A DNA stretch of 11,931 nucleotides. It comes from JBPOJN01 sp052033505. GTDB taxonomy: Bacteria; UBA10199; JACPAL01; GCA-016699445. The position numbers and the translations under genes are program-made. Of the stretch, positions 1-7,912 are shown piece by piece. The stretch is from assembly GCA_052033505.1 (NCBI GenBank), contig JBPOJN010000053.1:1-11931 (forward strand). Direction: 5' to 3'. Positions within the stretch are counted from its first letter, which is position 1. The number at the start of each line of letters is the position of its first letter. The notes beneath the pieces were generated by a model. The model did not search any database and was not told where the DNA came from. It saw nothing but the letters and a program-made list of their open reading frames with translations.

Positions 1-1
1 G

Positions 2-58
2 TTTCAGCTGAAAAGCCGCCAGACCGGCCGTGCGTTTTTGAAACAGCCGTCTTTATAG
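2..58 (+). pseudogene. Upstream fragment of HemX/CcsA-like gene, ending at in-frame TAG
   Basis: The first 18 codons of this frame (starting FQLKSRQTG and ending FLKQPSL) resemble the cytoplasmic loop of HemX/CcsA-type membrane proteins, which typically reads LK...LPSLE before the next helix. A TAG at 56-58 stands where the family usually has Glu. The same frame stays open after the TAG and continues the family pattern to 334, so this is the front part of one interrupted gene rather than a natural C-terminus. The gene begins outside the window. A single GAG-to-TAG change, or a base error, would explain it. The family call is from memory of the pattern; the stop is seen directly. Confidence 0.55.
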
Positions 59-85
59 ACCATAGAAATCATTCATTACCGGGCT

Positions 86-337
86 TTGACCGTGGGTTTA
101 GCGGTGCTCTCAGTCGGTATCATCGCCGGGGCTCTTTTGTCGAAGACCTCCCAGGGCCGCTTCTTCAGCGGCGATTCGAGGCAGATCACGGCCGTGTGCG
201 CTTGGGCCTTGTACGCCTTTTTCCTGAACGTTCGTTTGAGTTCCGCATGGCGCGGGCGCCGAGGCATCCTGCTTTCGATATTGGGTTTCGTCGGCGTCGT
301 GTTGGCTTTCTTAACCCTGGACCATCGAGGGATGTGA
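86..337 (+). CDS. HemX/CcsA-like cytochrome c assembly family membrane protein, C-terminal part
   Basis: This is the C-terminal part of a HemX/CcsA (CcmC/CcsA superfamily) integral membrane protein. In many bacteria the gene lies directly before hemA, and HemX is linked to control of glutamyl-tRNA reductase level, while CcsA relatives act in cytochrome c haem delivery. Three hydrophobic segments are visible, near residues 3-19 (LAVLSVGIIAGALL), 34-50 (TAVCAWALYAFFLNVRL) and 60-77 (GILLSILGFVGVVLAFL). Between the last two sits the family-like SAWRGRRG loop. The TTG at 86 is only a formal start: no ribosome binding site precedes it, and the same frame runs back to the TAG at 56-58 with good family similarity. 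So this is probably the tail of an interrupted gene, not an independent 83-residue protein. Its stop TGA (335-337) shares its A with the hemA ATG, which argues for co-translation when the gene is intact. Confidence 0.6.
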   Translation: MTVGLAVLSVGIIAGALLSKTSQGRFFSGDSRQITAVCAWALYAFFLNVRLSSAWRGRRGILLSILGFVGVVLAFLTLDHRGM

Positions 338-1605
338 TGGGGTTAAGCGTCATAGGACTTTCTCATAAAACCGCTCCCATCGAAGTGCGGGAAGGACTGG
401 CCCTTTCGGAAGACGAACAAAAGTCCCTGTTGGCGAGTCTCCAAGCGAGCGGCGTTTCCGAGGCGTTGGTGCTCTCCACCTGCAACCGCTTTGAAGCCTA
501 TGTCGTGGCCGAATCTCCCGACTTAGCCTCCGCGGCCGTCCGGGATGCGTTGGACTCTCTCAAGAAATCCGCAGAATTTGAAAAATATTTTTACTCCCAA
601 ACGGAAACCCAAGCGGTCGGTCATATTTTCCGCGTCACTTCCGGTTTGGATTCGATGGTTTTAGGAGAGAGTCAGATCAGCGGCCAAGTCAAAGACGCCT
701 ATCAACAGGCTGTCGATGCGGGAACGACGGGAACGACCCTGGGCAAGCTCATCCAAAAAGCCCTCTCGGTCTCAAAACGGGTCCGTACGGAAACCGAAAT
801 CGGCAAACATCCCGTGTCCGTGAGTTACGCGGCGACGCTCTTGGCCGAAAAAATCTTCGGCGATCTTTCGCACACGGGAGTTCTCTTGCTCGGCGCCGGC
901 GACATGGGCGCCTTGGCCGCGCGGCACCTTCACGAGAGGAAGGTGCGTCGCATCGTGATCGCGAACCGGACCGGAGAAAAAGCCGAGGCTTTGGCGCGCG
1001 AGTTGGAGGCCCAGACCGTGGCCTATGAGGATTTCCTCCGCGAACTCGAGCAGGTCGACATCGTGGTCGTCTCCACCGCCTCCGAGACCTACGTGCTGAC
1101 CGAACCCGTGATGCGTGACTGCATGCAGAAGCGGAAGAACCGCCCGATGTTCGTGATCGACATCTCGGTGCCGCGCAACGTCGATCCTGCGGTCAATGAC
1201 CTCGAAAACGTCTATCTCTACGACATCGACCACTTGCAGGGCGTGGTCTCTTCGAACTTGAAAGAACGCGAGCGCGAGTCGCGCAAAGCCGAGCACATCA
1301 TCGAAGAAGAAGTCGGTGTCTTCGGCGATTATTTGCGATCGCGCCGTGCCACGCCGACGATCCAGCAGCTCTCGCAAAAATTCGAACAGATCCGGATTTC
1401 CGAAATGGAAAAATACAACTTCCGCCTGAAGTCTTTGTCGCCCGAACAAAAAGAGCTGTTCGATGCCTGCACGAAAGCGATCGTGAACAAGATTCTCCAC
1501 GAACCCATCATCCAGATCAAACAAAGCGTTGAAAGCCCGAAGCAGGAAGGATCGAAGTACGCCGAGATGTTGCGGAAACTCTTCGGTCTCGACGCCGAAG
1601 AATGA
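337..1605 (+). CDS. hemA: Glutamyl-tRNA reductase
   Basis: HemA reduces glutamyl-tRNA(Glu) with NADPH to glutamate-1-semialdehyde, the first committed step of C5-pathway tetrapyrrole synthesis, in the cytoplasm. The 422-residue protein has the expected length and order. The N-terminal catalytic domain carries GLSHKTAP and the nucleophile Cys49 in LSTCNRFEAY. The substrate-binding stretch HIFRVTSGLDSMVLGE follows. The NADPH-binding Rossmann part has LLGAGDMGALAARHL and IANRT, then FVIDISVPRNVDP. A long helical dimerisation domain ends in KYAEMLRKLFGL. The start at 337 was chosen because the protein begins at the family N-terminus (MGLSVIGLSHKTAP), GAGGG lies 6 nt upstream, and the ATG overlaps the stop of the HemX-like gene (TGATG). 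The open frame extends further upstream, but that extension has no family similarity. All key residues seen are intact. The gene ends one base from the convergent nth stop. Confidence 0.97.
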   Translation: MGLSVIGLSHKTAPIEVREGLALSEDEQKSLLASLQASGVSEALVLSTCNRFEAYVVAESPDLASAAVRDALDSLKKSAEFEKYFYSQTETQAVGHIFRVTSGLDSMVLGESQISGQVKDAYQQAVDAGTTGTTLGKLIQKALSVSKRVRTETEIGKHPVSVSYAATLLAEKIFGDLSHTGVLLLGAGDMGALAARHLHERKVRRIVIANRTGEKAEALARELEAQTVAYEDFLRELEQVDIVVVSTASETYVLTEPVMRDCMQKRKNRPMFVIDISVPRNVDPAVNDLENVYLYDIDHLQGVVSSNLKERERESRKAEHIIEEEVGVFGDYLRSRRATPTIQQLSQKFEQIRISEMEKYNFRLKSLSPEQKELFDACTKAIVNKILHEPIIQIKQSVESPKQEGSKYAEMLRKLFGLDAEE

Positions 1606-1606
1606 C

Positions 1607-2278
1607 TTAAAGCATTTTCGTTTTGTGCGGGTAAGAGCAAAGGTCCGACACGGGACAGCGCGGACATTCCGGTTTTCGGGCGTAACAGCATCGCCTTCCA
1701 TGGAAAATGAGTAGGTGGGACGCCAGCGTCCAATCCTTTTGAGGGATCAATTTTTGCAGGTCCTGTTCGAGTTTGATGGGATCCGTATTTTTCGAAAATC
1801 CGAGCCGCTCCGAAAGACGGATCACATGCGTGTCGCAAGTGATACCGGGCGTGTCGTAGGCGTTCCCCAGCACCACATTAGCGGTCTTGCGACCGACTCC
1901 CGGCAACGTCACCAGCTCTTCCAGCGTTTTCGGAACTACGCCGCCGAAATCACTTTGTATTTTTCGAGCCGCGCTTTGAATGAACTTCGCCTTACTTCGG
2001 TGAAAACCGATGGAGCGGATGTCGTTCTGCAATTCCGCGAGAGGCACGCTTTCATAGTCTTTTGGCGTTTTATATTTGGCGAAGAGCGTTTTCGTGACTT
2101 CATTTACGCGTTTGTCGGTGCATTGGGCGGATAAGATCGTCGCGACGAAAAGCTCGAGGGGATTTTTAAAAACCAGCTCACATGCGGCGGCGGGATAGGT
2201 CTCGCTTAAGATCTTTAAAATCGCGGCGGTCCTAAGTCGTGTGCGAGACGGAGGCTTTTCGCGCTTCGTTGAGTTCAT
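1607..2278 (-). CDS. nth: Endonuclease III (DNA glycosylase/AP lyase)
   Basis: Endonuclease III removes oxidised pyrimidines from DNA and cleaves the abasic site, starting base-excision repair. The 223-residue protein has the whole family plan. FVATILSAQCTDKRVNE lies near residue 44. The helix-hairpin-helix LPGVGRKTANVVLG (125-138) contains the catalytic Lys131, and the catalytic Asp149 is in CDTHVIRLSERLG. A 4Fe-4S loop is formed by Cys198-X6-Cys205-X2-Cys208-X5-Cys214. The ATG at 2278 is the only usable start before the conserved domain. It has no clear Shine-Dalgarno sequence and lies 47 nt inside the end of the glutamate-cysteine ligase gene, so translation is probably coupled to that gene. 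This is the last gene of the minus-strand array, and its TAA converges on hemA. Confidence 0.97.
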   Translation of the reverse strand: MNSTKREKPPSRTRLRTAAILKILSETYPAAACELVFKNPLELFVATILSAQCTDKRVNEVTKTLFAKYKTPKDYESVPLAELQNDIRSIGFHRSKAKFIQSAARKIQSDFGGVVPKTLEELVTLPGVGRKTANVVLGNAYDTPGITCDTHVIRLSERLGFSKNTDPIKLEQDLQKLIPQKDWTLASHLLIFHGRRCCYARKPECPRCPVSDLCSYPHKTKML

Positions 2279-3554
2279 AGGCGGTAGCGAGCGACGCGAT
2301 TTTCCCGAGCCAGCCGGAGACCAAAAAAAGATCGTCGGTGTTTTCGTAGGAAAGCTGTTTGGATTTCCGCGGCGGCAAGGGTTCCATTTTGTGGAGACAG
2401 AGACAGCCGAACGTCATGCCCGGGCTGTTGAGGTTTTCCATGTCGTTTTTTTCTTCGTTGATCCGGAAGAACGTTCCGATCGGTTCCCCGCCGATGAGGT
2501 AAGCCACGGGCTCCAAGGGCTTGCCCCGGTAGAGGTCGGCGGTCGGGATGCCTTCCTGCAGGATATATTCGCTGACGACGCGTCCACCTTTAGCCGAAGA
2601 GAGCTTGTTGCGCAGGCGGCGATTCATGGTTTCGAGCTCTTCGCCGGACTGGATGTGAGTCACGCCCATGCCGTACGTGCCGGAGTCGTTCTTGATGAAA
2701 AGATACGGCTCGCGAGCGATGTGATGCTGGAGATATTTCTGGCGGATCTTCATGATCAGGCGGTCGGCGGTTTCTTTGAGTTTTTTAAGGCAGATCTCGT
2801 CGGTCAAATCCACGCCGGTCACGACCTCGGACATCGGGGCCAAGAGCCACGGATCGATGCCTAAAAGACCGGCCACCTGCGCCGTGAGTTCTTGATAATA
2901 CGAAAAATGGACGCTTTTTTTGCGCCAATGCCAGCCTAAGTGTGGAGAGGGAAGCAAAAGTTGTTTTAGGTTTTTGAAATAATCGGGAACGCCCTGGGAG
3001 AGGTCATTGTTCAACAGCACTAAATCCGGCACGAAGTCCTCGGTCCTTAACACTCCGTCTTTCAGGAAAACCTTGCGCACGGACACGGAATCCCCTTCGT
3101 CCAAAACTGCCACGAAGGGGTCTTCGGTGAAAAGCGCGGACGTCGAACCAACCTGGACTTCGAAGCCGGCGCCATCCAGCATTTTTTTCAAGGCCGAAAC
3201 GCTTTTCCAATAAAACGTATTGCGCGTGTGCTCTTCCGGGAAAATCAGGATTTTACGGACGTCGGGATGCCAGGCCGCAAAATAGGTTTTCAGAGCGGAG
3301 ACGCCGTTTTCGGAAAAGGTTTCACAAAGATTGTTGAAGCCGGCGGGGAAGAGATTCGTGTCGACGACGGAGATTTTAAAGCCCGAATTCCGGATGTCGA
3401 CGGAGCTGTAGATGGGGGGCTCCGCGCCGGCTAAGTTCGCGAGCGTGCTGTCATACCACTTTTGAAGCGCGGCGGCCTTTGCGCGGAAACCGGCCGCCAA
3501 TTCGTGGATCATGCCGTGACCCGGTTCGCCGTTTTGAAGATTGCCGTCGGTCAT
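2232..3554 (-). CDS. gshA: Glutamate-cysteine ligase, Acidithiobacillus type (GshA, PF08886)
   Basis: This 440-residue protein matches, from memory of the family, the glutamate-cysteine ligase first recognised in Acidithiobacillus ferrooxidans (GshA, PF08886/TIGR02049). That family makes gamma-glutamylcysteine for glutathione and is unrelated in sequence to E. coli GshA. Signature stretches are IRNSGFKISVVDTNLFPAGF (54-73), LLNNDLSQGVP (180-190), LGWHWRKKSVHF (206-217), the probable nucleotide-binding FIKNDSGTYGMGV (286-298) and NLNSPGMTFG (374-383). The start at 3554 is supported by AAAGGA six bases upstream. The preceding adenylyltransferase gene ends only 3 nt away. The stop is TAG, and the last 47 nt overlap nth. 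No glutathione synthetase (gshB) is in the window. The family call rests on motif recall, not a search. Confidence 0.85.
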   Translation of the reverse strand: MTDGNLQNGEPGHGMIHELAAGFRAKAAALQKWYDSTLANLAGAEPPIYSSVDIRNSGFKISVVDTNLFPAGFNNLCETFSENGVSALKTYFAAWHPDVRKILIFPEEHTRNTFYWKSVSALKKMLDGAGFEVQVGSTSALFTEDPFVAVLDEGDSVSVRKVFLKDGVLRTEDFVPDLVLLNNDLSQGVPDYFKNLKQLLLPSPHLGWHWRKKSVHFSYYQELTAQVAGLLGIDPWLLAPMSEVVTGVDLTDEICLKKLKETADRLIMKIRQKYLQHHIAREPYLFIKNDSGTYGMGVTHIQSGEELETMNRRLRNKLSSAKGGRVVSEYILQEGIPTADLYRGKPLEPVAYLIGGEPIGTFFRINEEKNDMENLNSPGMTFGCLCLHKMEPLPPRKSKQLSYENTDDLFLVSGWLGKIASLATAYELNEARKASVSHTT

Positions 3555-3557
3555 TCC

Positions 3558-4670
3558 TTATCCTTTCGCGAAATCTCTCAAATACAGAGTGTAAAGACGC
3601 CGTACGTTTTCACGGATCTCCAAAAAGCGCGGGAGTACCGCTTCCCCCGGGAAGTAAACCTCTTCGACCTTCTTCGCGACGGCCGAACCCGCATAAAATT
3701 CGTCGGTCGGTTGCTGAAGCTCCTGCCGCAGGCGGGTTTGAAGCCGGCGCAGGAAAAGGTAAGACGCCTTCAACTCTTCGGCAAGGGGCTCGGAAAGAAT
3801 ATTTTCACGCGCCAGGGCTCTCAAGGCTTCAAGCGTGTTCGGCGTTTGCAGAGACGGGTGGTTTTTGCCGTGCCGAAGTTGGAGGAACTGCGTGAGGAAT
3901 TCGATGTCGACCAAACCTCCGTAACCGGTTTTCAGATTGTAACGGCCTGGTTTTTCGCGTGCGATCTCCTTTTCCATGCGTTCCCTTAAGTGATCGATTT
4001 CGGAAGCCACCGCCGAAGCGTCGATGTCGCGGTAGGAAATACCCGAAAAGACCGTTTTCAGTTTTTCCGCAAACGCGCTCACGGTGAATGTTTTTTCCCC
4101 GGAACAAGAGACGACCGGCCGCGCCTTGATGAGGGCCTGACGCTCCCAGGTCCGGCCCACGGTCCGGTGGTAATCCAGGAAAGAATTCAGGGACGACACC
4201 AAGGTCCCGGATCCACCGGAAGGGCGTAAGGCCGTGTCGATGTGATAGGCGTAGCCGGACTTCGTGAACAACGTCAGTGCACGAATGATTTTCGCGCCGA
4301 GCCGGGAGTAAAACTCCTGATCTTCGGGGCGTTCGTAAAGATAGATGAGGTCCAGGTCGGATTGGTAATTCAGCTCGCGTCCTCCGAATTTTCCCATCGC
4401 GACGACGCAGAAATCGCCTCGCGAAACGGCGCCTTCTTCGCGCAAGTTTTGAAGCTCCCAGTCCACGCCCGCCTTGAGCGCTGTCTCGGCGAGATCGGTC
4501 AAAGCTTCGAAAGTCTCGGGCAGGTTCCGGACGCCTTTTAAATCCTCTTCGGTCAGGAGGGCTTTGTTTTGGTGAACGAAAACACGCAAGCGATCGAGGG
4601 TTTCTTCCTCGGAGCTGACGTCTTGAGCGAACGAAACCCACTCTCGCCAATAATCCTCACGTGTCTTCAT
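3558..4670 (-). CDS. glnE: GlnE C-terminal half: glutamine synthetase adenylyltransferase (AT) domain as a separate protein
   Basis: This 370-residue protein corresponds to the C-terminal adenylyltransferase domain of GlnE, which adenylylates and so inactivates glutamine synthetase in response to PII and glutamine. The nucleotidyltransferase core is clear: VAMGKFGGRELNYQSDLDLI (90-109) with Asp105 and Asp107, and IDTALRPSGGSGTLV (144-158) with the third acidic residue Asp145. TWERQALIKARPV (174-186) and the helical GYGGLVDIEFLTQFLQLRHG follow. The C-terminus fits the domain's helical bundle. The start ATG at 4670 overlaps the stop of the upstream half (ATGA) and has GAAAGG about 10 nt upstream. 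Only about 80 residues precede the core, so much of the central region linking the domains in full-length GlnE (about 945 residues in E. coli) is missing. It could be a gene split by an old frameshift, but the clean ATGA junction favours a stable two-gene form. Confidence 0.9.
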   Translation of the reverse strand: MKTREDYWREWVSFAQDVSSEEETLDRLRVFVHQNKALLTEEDLKGVRNLPETFEALTDLAETALKAGVDWELQNLREEGAVSRGDFCVVAMGKFGGRELNYQSDLDLIYLYERPEDQEFYSRLGAKIIRALTLFTKSGYAYHIDTALRPSGGSGTLVSSLNSFLDYHRTVGRTWERQALIKARPVVSCSGEKTFTVSAFAEKLKTVFSGISYRDIDASAVASEIDHLRERMEKEIAREKPGRYNLKTGYGGLVDIEFLTQFLQLRHGKNHPSLQTPNTLEALRALARENILSEPLAEELKASYLFLRRLQTRLRQELQQPTDEFYAGSAVAKKVEEVYFPGEAVLPRFLEIRENVRRLYTLYLRDFAKG

Positions 4671-5974
4671 GCGACCAGCCTTTCGAAACAGGCGGTGACG
4701 AAATCCGTGTGCCGTTTTAAAAGTGTTTCCAGCTCGGCCCCGTCTTTTAGCGCCATGCGTCTGGCCATCGACTCCAGCGACACCGCATCCAAAGGTAACG
4801 TATGCGTCTGGCGTTCCTCTTCCATCTGCAGGCGGTTTTCGATGCGCCGTAAAAATCGATAGGCCTCGCTTAAGCCCCGGATGTCTTCGGCGGGCGCCAT
4901 TTTGAGGTTTTCCAAGAGATCCAAAACTTTCAGCGTGTTCCGCTCGCGCAGCGCCGGCACCTTGCCCCCGTAGATCAGTTGAAACGCATGCGTGAAAAAC
5001 TCGATCTCGCGGATGCCGCCGGGGCCAAGTTTGACGTGGTAGCCTTTTTGTTTTTTTTGGATCAGCTCGCGGTCGATTTTTTGTTTCATCTCCTTCAAAT
5101 GCCGGATCGAGGACGTGTCCGTGTGTTTCGGATAAACGAAAGGTTCCACTTGCCGTAAGATGTCTTCGCCCAACTCAAAATCGCCGGCGACGGGCCGGGC
5201 CTTGATCAGGGCCCCGCGTTCCCAGGGCGCTCCCGAAATCTCGTAGTAGCCCGTCAAGGCTTCGAGGCTATTGACCAAGACGCCGCTCTTGCCTTCGGGT
5301 CTCAAATCCAAATCGACGCGGAAGACGAAACCTTCTTCGGTGCATTCCTGAAGGATGCGGGTCAACGTTTCCGAAAGCAAAGTATGACGTCTCAACGCGT
5401 CCTGCGCGTGAGCGGTATTGGCGCCATTGGCGGCGTTGTGGACGTAGATGAGATCGATGTCAGAGCTGAAATTCAAATCATCCCCGCCTAATTTTCCCAT
5501 GCCTAAGACGACGAAAGGTTCTGGATGTCCGTCTTGGATAATCACGCGTGCGGCCTTCAGAGCCGTTTCGCACGAGAGAGAAGCCAGCTGGGCCAATTCG
5601 TGGCCCGTTTCTTCGTAAGGACACCCGGCCGAGAGGTCGCGCGCGGCGATACGTAGATACTCTTGGTATTTATAGCGGCGGAGAAGGGATTGGATGGAGG
5701 CTAGGCTGCCGTCGAATTTCAGATAGGCTTGATCAAGTTCGCGAGCCATTACGTCGAAAGGTTTGGGGCCCAAAGAATGGAGCGTCCGCGAAATCGTTTC
5801 CGTGGGGTCTTCGGTTTTTAAAATGAAATCGATCAAGAAGCGCGAGTTTCCCGCCAGTGACGAAAACACGCCGAAAGACGCGTGACGTTTCATGTCCTCC
5901 GAGAGGAAGGGGTTAAGCCTTTCCCATTGGACTTTAGCGAGTTCCAAGTCTCCTGTGTTCTCTCTTGTGTTCAA
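4667..5974 (-). CDS. glnE: GlnE N-terminal half: glutamine synthetase deadenylylase (AR) domain as a separate protein
   Basis: This 435-residue protein is the N-terminal, adenylyl-removing half of GlnE, which reactivates glutamine synthetase by phosphorolytic deadenylylation. The nucleotidyltransferase-fold core reads LGMGKLGGDDLNFSSDIDLI (157-176) with Asp172 and Asp174. The motif RVDLDLRPEGKSG (219-231) carries Asp221. WERGALIKARPVAGD (251-265) and LGPGGIREIEFFTHAFQLIY (316-335) follow. The protein stops at a FERLVA-type end, which is where the AR domain ends in full-length GlnE. The start is TTG at 5974, supported by GAGGGG 8 nt upstream and by the 3-nt gap to the helicase stop. The next in-frame ATG lies 27 codons in, within what appears to be the family N-terminal helix. 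The catalytic acidic residues of both halves are kept, so the pair should still be bifunctional if the two chains associate or act separately. Confidence 0.9.
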   Translation of the reverse strand: MNTRENTGDLELAKVQWERLNPFLSEDMKRHASFGVFSSLAGNSRFLIDFILKTEDPTETISRTLHSLGPKPFDVMARELDQAYLKFDGSLASIQSLLRRYKYQEYLRIAARDLSAGCPYEETGHELAQLASLSCETALKAARVIIQDGHPEPFVVLGMGKLGGDDLNFSSDIDLIYVHNAANGANTAHAQDALRRHTLLSETLTRILQECTEEGFVFRVDLDLRPEGKSGVLVNSLEALTGYYEISGAPWERGALIKARPVAGDFELGEDILRQVEPFVYPKHTDTSSIRHLKEMKQKIDRELIQKKQKGYHVKLGPGGIREIEFFTHAFQLIYGGKVPALRERNTLKVLDLLENLKMAPAEDIRGLSEAYRFLRRIENRLQMEEERQTHTLPLDAVSLESMARRMALKDGAELETLLKRHTDFVTACFERLVA

Positions 5975-5977
5975 AGG

Positions 5978-7912
5978 CTATTCCCCTCTTTTAAGCCATT
6001 CGCCCCACGTATCGGGTTTCTTCACTTTGCCTTTTTTAGTCGGTTCCGCGGATTCGGCCGGCAAGGGAAGCAGGAGCCGGTCGCGCGCCCGCGTCATGGC
6101 GACATAGAGAAGCCGCTTGGATTCTTCCCGTTCTTCGTCCTGTTCGTCGGCTTCGGCCTCCAAGAAATCTTCGCCTTTTTTAAGCTTATTTTTAAGCCCT
6201 AAAGACTCTTCGTCGAGCTCTTTTAGGAGGATACGTCTTTCCGGGGTCACAAGGAAACGTTTCATGGGCCGCGCCGGACCCGCCTGCAGATCGCAGAGGG
6301 CCACGACGGGAAACTCTAGGCCTTTGGCCGCATGCACCGTCATGAAACGCACGGCGTCCTCCGAAATTTCTACCGGGGGACAGGTCACGCGGCCCTCTTC
6401 GCGCAGGATGTCGATCGCCGATAAGAGATCGTTCAATGTGTTAACGCCCAGGCTCATCAGCTGACCCGTGAGCTTCTGAAACGCCGAAAGGTTCGGGTGA
6501 ACTTCCTCCGGAAAATAAGTCCGGATTTTTTCGAAGAAAGCTTCCAAGAAAACCGACAGGGGGTCGATCTTCAGGTCTTCGGCTAGATTTTCCGTAAAAT
6601 TTTTAAGCGGTGAATGGCTTAAACCCAAGCTTACGAATCCCGCATCGCGGTCCGAAGGCCCGGCGTATTTTTTCAGGAGGAAAAGCGCCGATAAAATCTC
6701 GGGTCTTTCCAATAACGGCTCGCCCAGCGACGTGCGGCAGGGGATGTTCATCCGCGCGAAGACGTCTTTGTAGAGAGCCACAGCCTTCCGCGTGCGGAAC
6801 AAAAGGGCCATGGATTTCCAGACGTGACCTTCCTCCCGTAATTGCCGCAGCCTTTGTGCGATCGTTTCGGCCTCGATCGTCCGTATCTTTTCGATCGTCA
6901 TTTCTTTCGAGGAGCGCACGCGCGGGACCGGCAGGTGTTCCACGTAGCCGGGATCTTTCCGGGAAGCGACCAGGTCCGGGAAGCGTGATTCGAACAACGG
7001 AGAGCTGACGGCGTTCACGAAGTCGATCACGGGAGAGGTCGATCGGAAGTTTTGACTGAGGTCGAAGCGTCGGCCGCCGTTTTTCAAGATGTCTTCGGTG
7101 ACTTTCAGAAAAAGTGAAGGATCGGCGCCGCGGAAGCGGTAGATCGATTGGCGCGGATCCCCGACGATGACGATCTTATTGTCCGGAGCGTGATGGATGC
7201 GTTTCAAGATCTCCCATTGGATTGGGCTCGTGTCTTGAAATTCATCGACGAAGATCCAGGAAAAGCGTTTTTGCAGGGATTCGCGGAAAAGTTCATCTTC
7301 GCGCAGTCGGTGCAGGAGCCTATCTTCCAGGTCGTCGAAATCCAAAAAACGGAGACTTTCTTTGCGGTGGCGGTAACGCGCGCGGATGGCGGTGAAAACG
7401 CGCACGTACTCGTGTTCTTCGTCCGTGATGCGCCGGTCGAGAAGCTCGACGAAAAATTTTTGGGCTCCTCCGAAACCGAAACGCTCGACCGCGCTCAACG
7501 CCTCCGACGCATCTTCTCCCTCTAAGGCCTCCAAGAGGCCTTCGCGGGCGGAACGGATGCGTTCCAAGCGCGCCAACGAATCCTCCATCACCGAAAACTC
7601 CGAAAGTTCCGAGCCGGATTCGGCCAAGATCCATGAGGCGAATCCATGGATTGTATTGGCGGCGATTCGCGAGGTCTGGGCCCCCATACCGAGGCGTTTC
7701 TGAAGCCGCGTTTGCATTTCTTCGGCCGCCTTTTCGGAGAACGTCACGATCAGGATTTTATCGAGAGAGACGTGCAGCTTTTCGTTCAAGAGGGCAATTT
7801 TTTCCACGAGCACCAAGGTTTTTCCCGATCCCGCACCGGCGAGCAGCGACAAATCGCGGTCGATGCAGAGGACGGCGGCTTGTTGTTCGGAGGTGAGCGA
7901 CGGGGTCGTCAT
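5978..7912 (-). CDS. AddA/UvrD-like SF1 DNA helicase lacking a nuclease domain
   Basis: This is a superfamily 1A, 3'-5' type DNA helicase of 644 residues. Motifs in order: Q motif LTSEQQAAV; Walker A LLAGAGSGKT (about 23-32); Ia VTFSEKAAEEM; Ib NTIHGF; Walker B IFVDEFQDTSPIQ; III IVGDPRQSIYRFRGAD; IV LSQNFRS; V VRFMTVHAAKGLEFPVV; VI RLLYVAMTRARDRL. The wording of motifs III and V (QSIYRFRGAD, HAAKGLEFPVV) is closer to AddA/RecB than to UvrD/PcrA. Full AddA is about 1200 residues with a C-terminal nuclease; this protein ends soon after motif VI, following a charged Lys/Glu-rich stretch. A longer reading with 17 more residues is possible, but the ATG at 7912 is preferred: it overlaps the upstream nuclease stop (ATGA) and places the protein at the Q motif. 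It probably works with that nuclease in double-strand-break end processing. The subfamily assignment is inference. Confidence 0.92.
   Translation of the reverse strand: MTTPSLTSEQQAAVLCIDRDLSLLAGAGSGKTLVLVEKIALLNEKLHVSLDKILIVTFSEKAAEEMQTRLQKRLGMGAQTSRIAANTIHGFASWILAESGSELSEFSVMEDSLARLERIRSAREGLLEALEGEDASEALSAVERFGFGGAQKFFVELLDRRITDEEHEYVRVFTAIRARYRHRKESLRFLDFDDLEDRLLHRLREDELFRESLQKRFSWIFVDEFQDTSPIQWEILKRIHHAPDNKIVIVGDPRQSIYRFRGADPSLFLKVTEDILKNGGRRFDLSQNFRSTSPVIDFVNAVSSPLFESRFPDLVASRKDPGYVEHLPVPRVRSSKEMTIEKIRTIEAETIAQRLRQLREEGHVWKSMALLFRTRKAVALYKDVFARMNIPCRTSLGEPLLERPEILSALFLLKKYAGPSDRDAGFVSLGLSHSPLKNFTENLAEDLKIDPLSVFLEAFFEKIRTYFPEEVHPNLSAFQKLTGQLMSLGVNTLNDLLSAIDILREEGRVTCPPVEISEDAVRFMTVHAAKGLEFPVVALCDLQAGPARPMKRFLVTPERRILLKELDEESLGLKNKLKKGEDFLEAEADEQDEEREESKRLLYVAMTRARDRLLLPLPAESAEPTKKGKVKKPDTWGEWLKRGE

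Noticed and set aside
56..58. TAG read as a sense codon (recoded genetic code)
   Set aside because: TAG terminates gshA (2232-2234), the helicase gene (5978-5980) and the rhomboid gene (8839-8841) at plausible family ends, so a global reassignment is unlikely.
196..336. N-terminal extension of hemA
   Set aside because: The extra 47 residues overlap the HemX-like reading frame and show no family similarity; the ATG at 337 has a good ribosome site and the family N-terminus.
772..1701. Long minus-strand open frame opposite hemA
   Set aside because: It is the antisense shadow of a fully convincing hemA, with biased composition and no recognisable domain.
3829..4650. 273-codon minus-strand frame inside the AT-domain gene
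   Set aside because: It is Arg-rich, typical of an off-frame translation; the overlapping frame has clear GlnE motifs.
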